From an uncultured Lachnospiraceae bacterium (GTDB taxonomy: Bacteria > Bacillota > Clostridia > Lachnospirales > Lachnospiraceae): a DNA stretch of 64,000 bases. Positions 60,356 to 64,000 of this stretch are shown in pieces. The translations under genes were made by a program, and so were the position numbers. The notes below the pieces were generated by a model. That model saw only the letters and a program-made list of their open reading frames with translations, had not been told where the DNA came from and searched no databases. The first letter of the stretch is position 1; each line of letters opens with the position of its first letter. The DNA lies in contig URPH01000002.1 in NCBI GenBank assembly GCA_900549665.1, positions 62,001 through 126,000 of the forward strand. Reading direction: 5' to 3'.

Positions 60356-61127
60356 GCAAAACATCCACAATATGCGCCCCTGCTCCCAGAAGATCCGCTC
60401 TTTCGCAGACACTCATCTGATATCTGACAAATGCTTCAAACTCCTCTTCGGACAATGCATTTAAAAATGGTCTGATATAATTAGCAGCCCCATCCGGAGA
60501 CAAAATCACAAGACGTTTTAGTCCACAGGCTTCGTTCAACGCTTCTATGTCCTCTGTCCTGACATAATCATACAATGATTCTTCCTGATAGCAGGTATGG
60601 AACTTTTCATCTATCATGCCATTTTCCAGACATTCCAAAATGTGCTTTTCCTTAAACGCATATGTAATGATACTGTACTCGTTCATACAGTAGGCAACCA
60701 GTATAATTCCATCTTTTTTAGTCACTCTTTTTGCTTCCAAAAGCGCTGTTTTCTTTTCCTCAAAGCTGCCCAGATGGTACATGGGTCCAAACAAAAGTGT
60801 CACGTCAAAGCTTTCATTCGCAAAGCGCTTTAGTTTCATGGCATTCCCTTTATAGGCTTTTATATCGGGATTTTTCTGCTTGAGGATACCCAGGTTGTGC
60901 TGGACAAGCTCAACTGCGGTAACATCATAGCCTTCTTCAAAAAGCGGAATGGAATACCGGCCCGTTCCCGCGCCGATATCCAGTATTTTAATTTCACTTT
61001 TTTCTCTGTCCTTCGGAATATATTTATGGATATATTCCATGGAAATACGATATTCCACCTGACCGTGTCTCGAATTCAACCGCTTTTCTTCATTAAATTT
61101 ATTGTAATACTCTTCCAGTTGGTTCAT
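60348..61127 (-). CDS. Class I SAM-dependent methyltransferase
   Basis: 259 residues, Rossmann fold with SAM-binding motif I 'ILDIGAGTGRYSIPLFEEGYDVTAVEL' near residue 48, motif 'YKGNAMKLKRFANESFDVTLLFGPMYHL' (post II/III), and a variable C-terminal part that would set the substrate. The substrate is not identifiable from sequence. It lies between polC and tRNA-Glu. ATG with a weak site (GGATAGG). Confidence 0.82.
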   Translation of the reverse strand: MNQLEEYYNKFNEEKRLNSRHGQVEYRISMEYIHKYIPKDREKSEIKILDIGAGTGRYSIPLFEEGYDVTAVELVQHNLGILKQKNPDIKAYKGNAMKLKRFANESFDVTLLFGPMYHLGSFEEKKTALLEAKRVTKKDGIILVAYCMNEYSIITYAFKEKHILECLENGMIDEKFHTCYQEESLYDYVRTEDIEALNEACGLKRLVILSPDGAANYIRPFLNALSEEEFEAFVRYQMSVCERADLLGAGAHIVDVLQK

Positions 61128-61181
61128 TTTATAATCCTATCCGTTATCGTATTTTTAAGCATATTTTTGTAAAATTATGGT

Positions 61182-64000
61182 TTACATAAAATCAAACAGA
61201 CTGAACTGGTTGGAGATTGGAATATCTCCGAGCAGATTCATTTCTGCCATCTTTTCAGCTGTTGTCTTGGAAATCTTTCCGCGCTCACACAGATCATCCC
61301 TTGATAAAAACGGTCCGTTTTTGGCAGCCTCCATCAAAGATTCGGCAGCTGAGTCACCCATGCCGTCGATACTGTTAAAGGAAGGCATGATCTTCCCGTC
61401 TACAATCTGGAACAGTCTCGAATGTGCCTTGTAAATATCAATCGGCACAAATTCATAGCCTCTGGCATACATTTCCTTTACGATACGAAGGTCTCTTAAG
61501 CTATCCTCTTCTTTTTTGGACAGCTCATCCTTTCTGGAATTGTAATCTGCCAGAGTAGCGTCAATTTTTCCAATTCCCTGACACATGATCTCATAAGAAA
61601 AACCACTCGCGCGGATACTGAAAAATGCAGCATAATATGCCAAAGGATAGTTGACCTTAAAGTATGCCACTCGCCATGCCATCATAACATATGCAGCTGC
61701 ATGGGCCTTCGGGAACATATACTTGATCTGCTCACACGACCAGATATACCAGTCGGGAACACCATGATCCTTCATCATCTGCTTCCATTCTGCCCAGTTT
61801 CCACACTTGCCCTTGGCTACCGTTCCTTTACGCACCGCCTCCATGATCTTAAATGAGGTACTCTCGTCCAGTCCTTTATCAATCAGATAGATCATGATAT
61901 CATCACGCGTACAGATAGCTGTTGAAATCGTTGCTTTTCCTTCCTGAATCAAAGTCTGGGCATTATTCAGCCAAACATCCGTACCATGTGCCAGACCTGC
62001 AATACGTTCAAGGTCTGTAAAGGAGGTCGGCTTGGTATCCAGAAGCATCTGCATGGCAAATTCCGTACCGAATTCCGGGATACCAAGAGAGCCGAGTAAT
62101 ATTCCGCCGATATCATCCGGCGTGATCTTTAAAGCATTTGTATTCTGGAACAAAGACATGACATCTTTATCATCCAGCGGAATCGTAACCGGATCCACAC
62201 CGGTCAGATCCTGCAGCATACGGATCATGGTAGGATCCAGATGCCCCAGAATATCCAGCTTCAACAGGTTGTGGTCAATCTTGTGATAATCAAAATGCGT
62301 CGTAACAATATCCGTCGTCATATCATTGGCCGGATGCTGTACAGGAGTAAACGAGTTGATTTCCTCTCCCACAGGAAGTACAACGATACCACCCGGATGC
62401 TGTCCGGTCGAACGCTTGACGCCGGTACATCCAACTGCAATACGGTCAATTTCACAGCCGCGCTTGGAAATGCCACGCTCTTCAAAATATTTGCGTACAA
62501 ATCCATATGCCGTCTTATCCGCTACCGAACCAATGGTTCCCGCACGGTACGTCTGTCCATAGCCAAAGATAACCTCGGTATACTTATGTGCCTTACTCTG
62601 ATATTCATTGGAGAAGTTTAGGTCGATATCCGGCTCCTTATCACCCTTAAAACCAAGGAAGGTTTCAAACGGAATGTCAAATCCGTCTTTGACAAGCATT
62701 TCTCCGCACTGCGGACACACCTTATCCGGCATGTCACAGCCGGACTTACCGGAATAAGCGCGGACTTCATCCGAAGTAAAATCATAATAATGACATTTTT
62801 TACAATAATAATGCGGACTCAGGGAATTAACCTCGGTAATTCCGGAAAGGTACGCCACAAAGGACGAACCAACAGATCCACGCGAACCTACCAGATATCC
62901 GTCCTCCACGGACTTCCATACAAGCTTCTGCGCAATGATGTACATAACCGCAAATCCGTTTTTGATGATCGCATTTAATTCTTTCTCCATACGCTTTTCA
63001 ACAATTTCCGGAAGTACCTCTCCGTAAATTTCATGCGCACGGTTGTGGCAGATCGTCGTAAGGATCTCATCTGAATGCGGAATGATCGGCGGGCTCTTAT
63101 CCGGACGCACAGGATCAATGGATTCGATACAGTCTGCGATCAGATTGGTATTGGTAATAACAACCTCTCTTGCCTTGTCACTTCCAAGATACTGGAACTC
63201 CGCAAGCATTTCTTCTGTTGTACGCAAAAATAACGGTGCCTGCTCCTCTTCCTTAAATCCCTGTCCTGCCTGGATGATGCGACGGTAAATTTCATCCTCC
63301 GGATTGAGGAAGTGCACATCACAGGTTGCACAGACCGGTTTGTGCAGCGCATCTCCGATTTCTACGATCTTGCGGTTTAGATCCTTCAGATCTTCTTCAC
63401 CCTGGACATTTTCATGACGTGGTGAATCGATCATAAATCGGTTATTGCCGATCGGCTGTATTTCCAGATAATCATAAAAGCCTGCGATCTTGTATAGCTC
63501 AGCATCACTCTTTCCATCCAGCATGGCGCGGAACAGTTCACCCGCTTCACAGGCACTGCCAAGGATCAGCCCCTCTCTGTACTTTTGTAAAAGGCTTCGC
63601 GGGATACGCGGTTTTTTATAAAAATAATCAATATGTGATTCGGAAATCAATTTGTAAAGATTGATACGTCCGATTTCATTTTTGGCCAGTATGATAATGT
63701 GATAATATGGCAGTTTCTTGATGGCATCTTTGTTATCCTCTGCTAACCGGTTGATATCTTCAAGCTTTTCAACATTTTTTGCCATCAGCATAGGCAGAAA
63801 CTTTTCAAAAATCTGTGCCGTTGCTTCCGCATCATCAACAGCCCTGTGATGATTTTCCAAGGAAACGCCCATTGTTTTAGCGCAGGCATCCAGCGTATGC
63901 TTTGCCTGATTGGGCAGTAAAATCCTGGCAATACCAACGGTATCAACAACCGTAAACGCTCTTTCCAGATGCTGTCTGGCTGCATTTTCCCTGATAAAGC
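61182..64000 (-). CDS. polC: DNA polymerase III alpha subunit, PolC-type (N-terminus beyond window)
   Basis: The Gram-positive replicative polymerase. The frame is open to the window edge; 938 C-terminal residues are visible. Visible order: the end of the DnaQ-like 3'-5' exonuclease (the motif ExoIII region 'HHRAVDDAEATA'), PHP-like and palm/fingers, with catalytic carboxylates in 'EPDIDLNFSNEY', a zinc-binding Cys cluster ('CKKCHYYDF' and 'CPQCGEM'), 'GRGSVGSS'-type residues and C-terminal 'YVMMAWRVAYFKVNYPLAYYAAFF'. Located upstream of rimP, as in Bacillus, but here with several small genes in between; proS is not adjacent. Confidence 0.97.
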   Translation of the reverse strand, partial: FIRENAARQHLERAFTVVDTVGIARILLPNQAKHTLDACAKTMGVSLENHHRAVDDAEATAQIFEKFLPMLMAKNVEKLEDINRLAEDNKDAIKKLPYYHIIILAKNEIGRINLYKLISESHIDYFYKKPRIPRSLLQKYREGLILGSACEAGELFRAMLDGKSDAELYKIAGFYDYLEIQPIGNNRFMIDSPRHENVQGEEDLKDLNRKIVEIGDALHKPVCATCDVHFLNPEDEIYRRIIQAGQGFKEEEQAPLFLRTTEEMLAEFQYLGSDKAREVVITNTNLIADCIESIDPVRPDKSPPIIPHSDEILTTICHNRAHEIYGEVLPEIVEKRMEKELNAIIKNGFAVMYIIAQKLVWKSVEDGYLVGSRGSVGSSFVAYLSGITEVNSLSPHYYCKKCHYYDFTSDEVRAYSGKSGCDMPDKVCPQCGEMLVKDGFDIPFETFLGFKGDKEPDIDLNFSNEYQSKAHKYTEVIFGYGQTYRAGTIGSVADKTAYGFVRKYFEERGISKRGCEIDRIAVGCTGVKRSTGQHPGGIVVLPVGEEINSFTPVQHPANDMTTDIVTTHFDYHKIDHNLLKLDILGHLDPTMIRMLQDLTGVDPVTIPLDDKDVMSLFQNTNALKITPDDIGGILLGSLGIPEFGTEFAMQMLLDTKPTSFTDLERIAGLAHGTDVWLNNAQTLIQEGKATISTAICTRDDIMIYLIDKGLDESTSFKIMEAVRKGTVAKGKCGNWAEWKQMMKDHGVPDWYIWSCEQIKYMFPKAHAAAYVMMAWRVAYFKVNYPLAYYAAFFSIRASGFSYEIMCQGIGKIDATLADYNSRKDELSKKEEDSLRDLRIVKEMYARGYEFVPIDIYKAHSRLFQIVDGKIMPSFNSIDGMGDSAAESLMEAAKNGPFLSRDDLCERGKISKTTAEKMAEMNLLGDIPISNQFSLFDFM

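Overview
The window is one contiguous block of bacterial core genome, about 64 kb, almost entirely coded on the minus strand. It looks like a spore-forming anaerobic member of the Clostridia, most likely Lachnospiraceae-like. The grounds are a complete spoIIIA operon, spoIVB and cotJABC; a Gram-positive PolC polymerase; a stand-alone [FeFe]-hydrogenase and a flavodiiron protein; a tmRNA tag ending LAYAA; strong AGGAGG ribosome sites; and moderate-to-low GC. No phage, insertion sequence, CRISPR array or defence island is visible.

Read along the minus strand (from 64000 down to 1), the layout is as follows. (1) 64000-61182: most of polC, then a small methyltransferase and, on the plus strand, tRNA-Glu. 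(2) 59987-58293: a small lipoprotein and two small membrane proteins, with two near-identical promoter segments each followed by a terminator hairpin. (3) 58107-49249: the classical rimP-nusA-ylxR-ylxQ-infB-rbfA-nrnA-(C_GCAxxG protein)-truB-ribF translation and transcription operon. (4) 49162-43162: a Na/Pi cotransporter, an NlpC/P60 wall hydrolase, a D-Ala-D-Ala carboxypeptidase and a flavodiiron protein. (5) 43032-39581: tcdA, rpsO and pnp. (6) 39423-32002: polysaccharide deacetylase, bactofilin, then pyrH-frr-uppS-cdsA-dxr-rseP. (7) 31925-26728: spoIIIAA-AH. (8) 26626-11481: deoB, prfC, a transglutaminase-like lipoprotein, asp23-type gene, nusB, xseA-xseB-ispA-dxs-tlyA-nadK-argR-recN-spoIVB and an unknown gene. 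(9) 11409-7644: secG-rnr-smpB-tmRNA and an unknown small gene. (10) Plus strand 6495-7561: cotJABC. (11) 6238-689: a zinc-ribbon/SHOCT protein, then [FeFe]-hydrogenase-gltX-UvrD-type helicase. (12) A DUF1292 gene on the plus strand and the start of a further minus-strand gene at the window edge.

The genes fall into a few cooperating sets. These are translation (gltX, infB, rbfA, rimP, frr, rpsO, prfC, and the trans-translation/quality-control group tmRNA-smpB-rnr), transcription termination (nusA, nusB), isoprenoid and undecaprenyl supply (dxs, dxr, ispA, uppS, cdsA), DNA replication and repair (polC, recN, xseAB, helicase), and the forespore-mother cell channel with its sigma-K checkpoint protease (spoIIIA, spoIVB).

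I found no convincing undescribed multi-gene system. The novelty is regulatory and small-scale: a Rex-like operator on the hydrogenase-gltX promoter; a WalR-type direct repeat at the NlpC/P60 promoter; a 91-nt double-stem leader between rpsO and pnp; duplicated promoter-plus-terminator cassettes near rimP; an 8-unit 15-bp repeat that runs through the stop codon of spoIIIAF up to spoIIIAG; a small gene transcribed directly behind tmRNA; and a very long Asn/Arg/Gly-rich linker in IF2. Start codons were adjusted from the longest reading frame where a ribosome site or promoter decides the matter.
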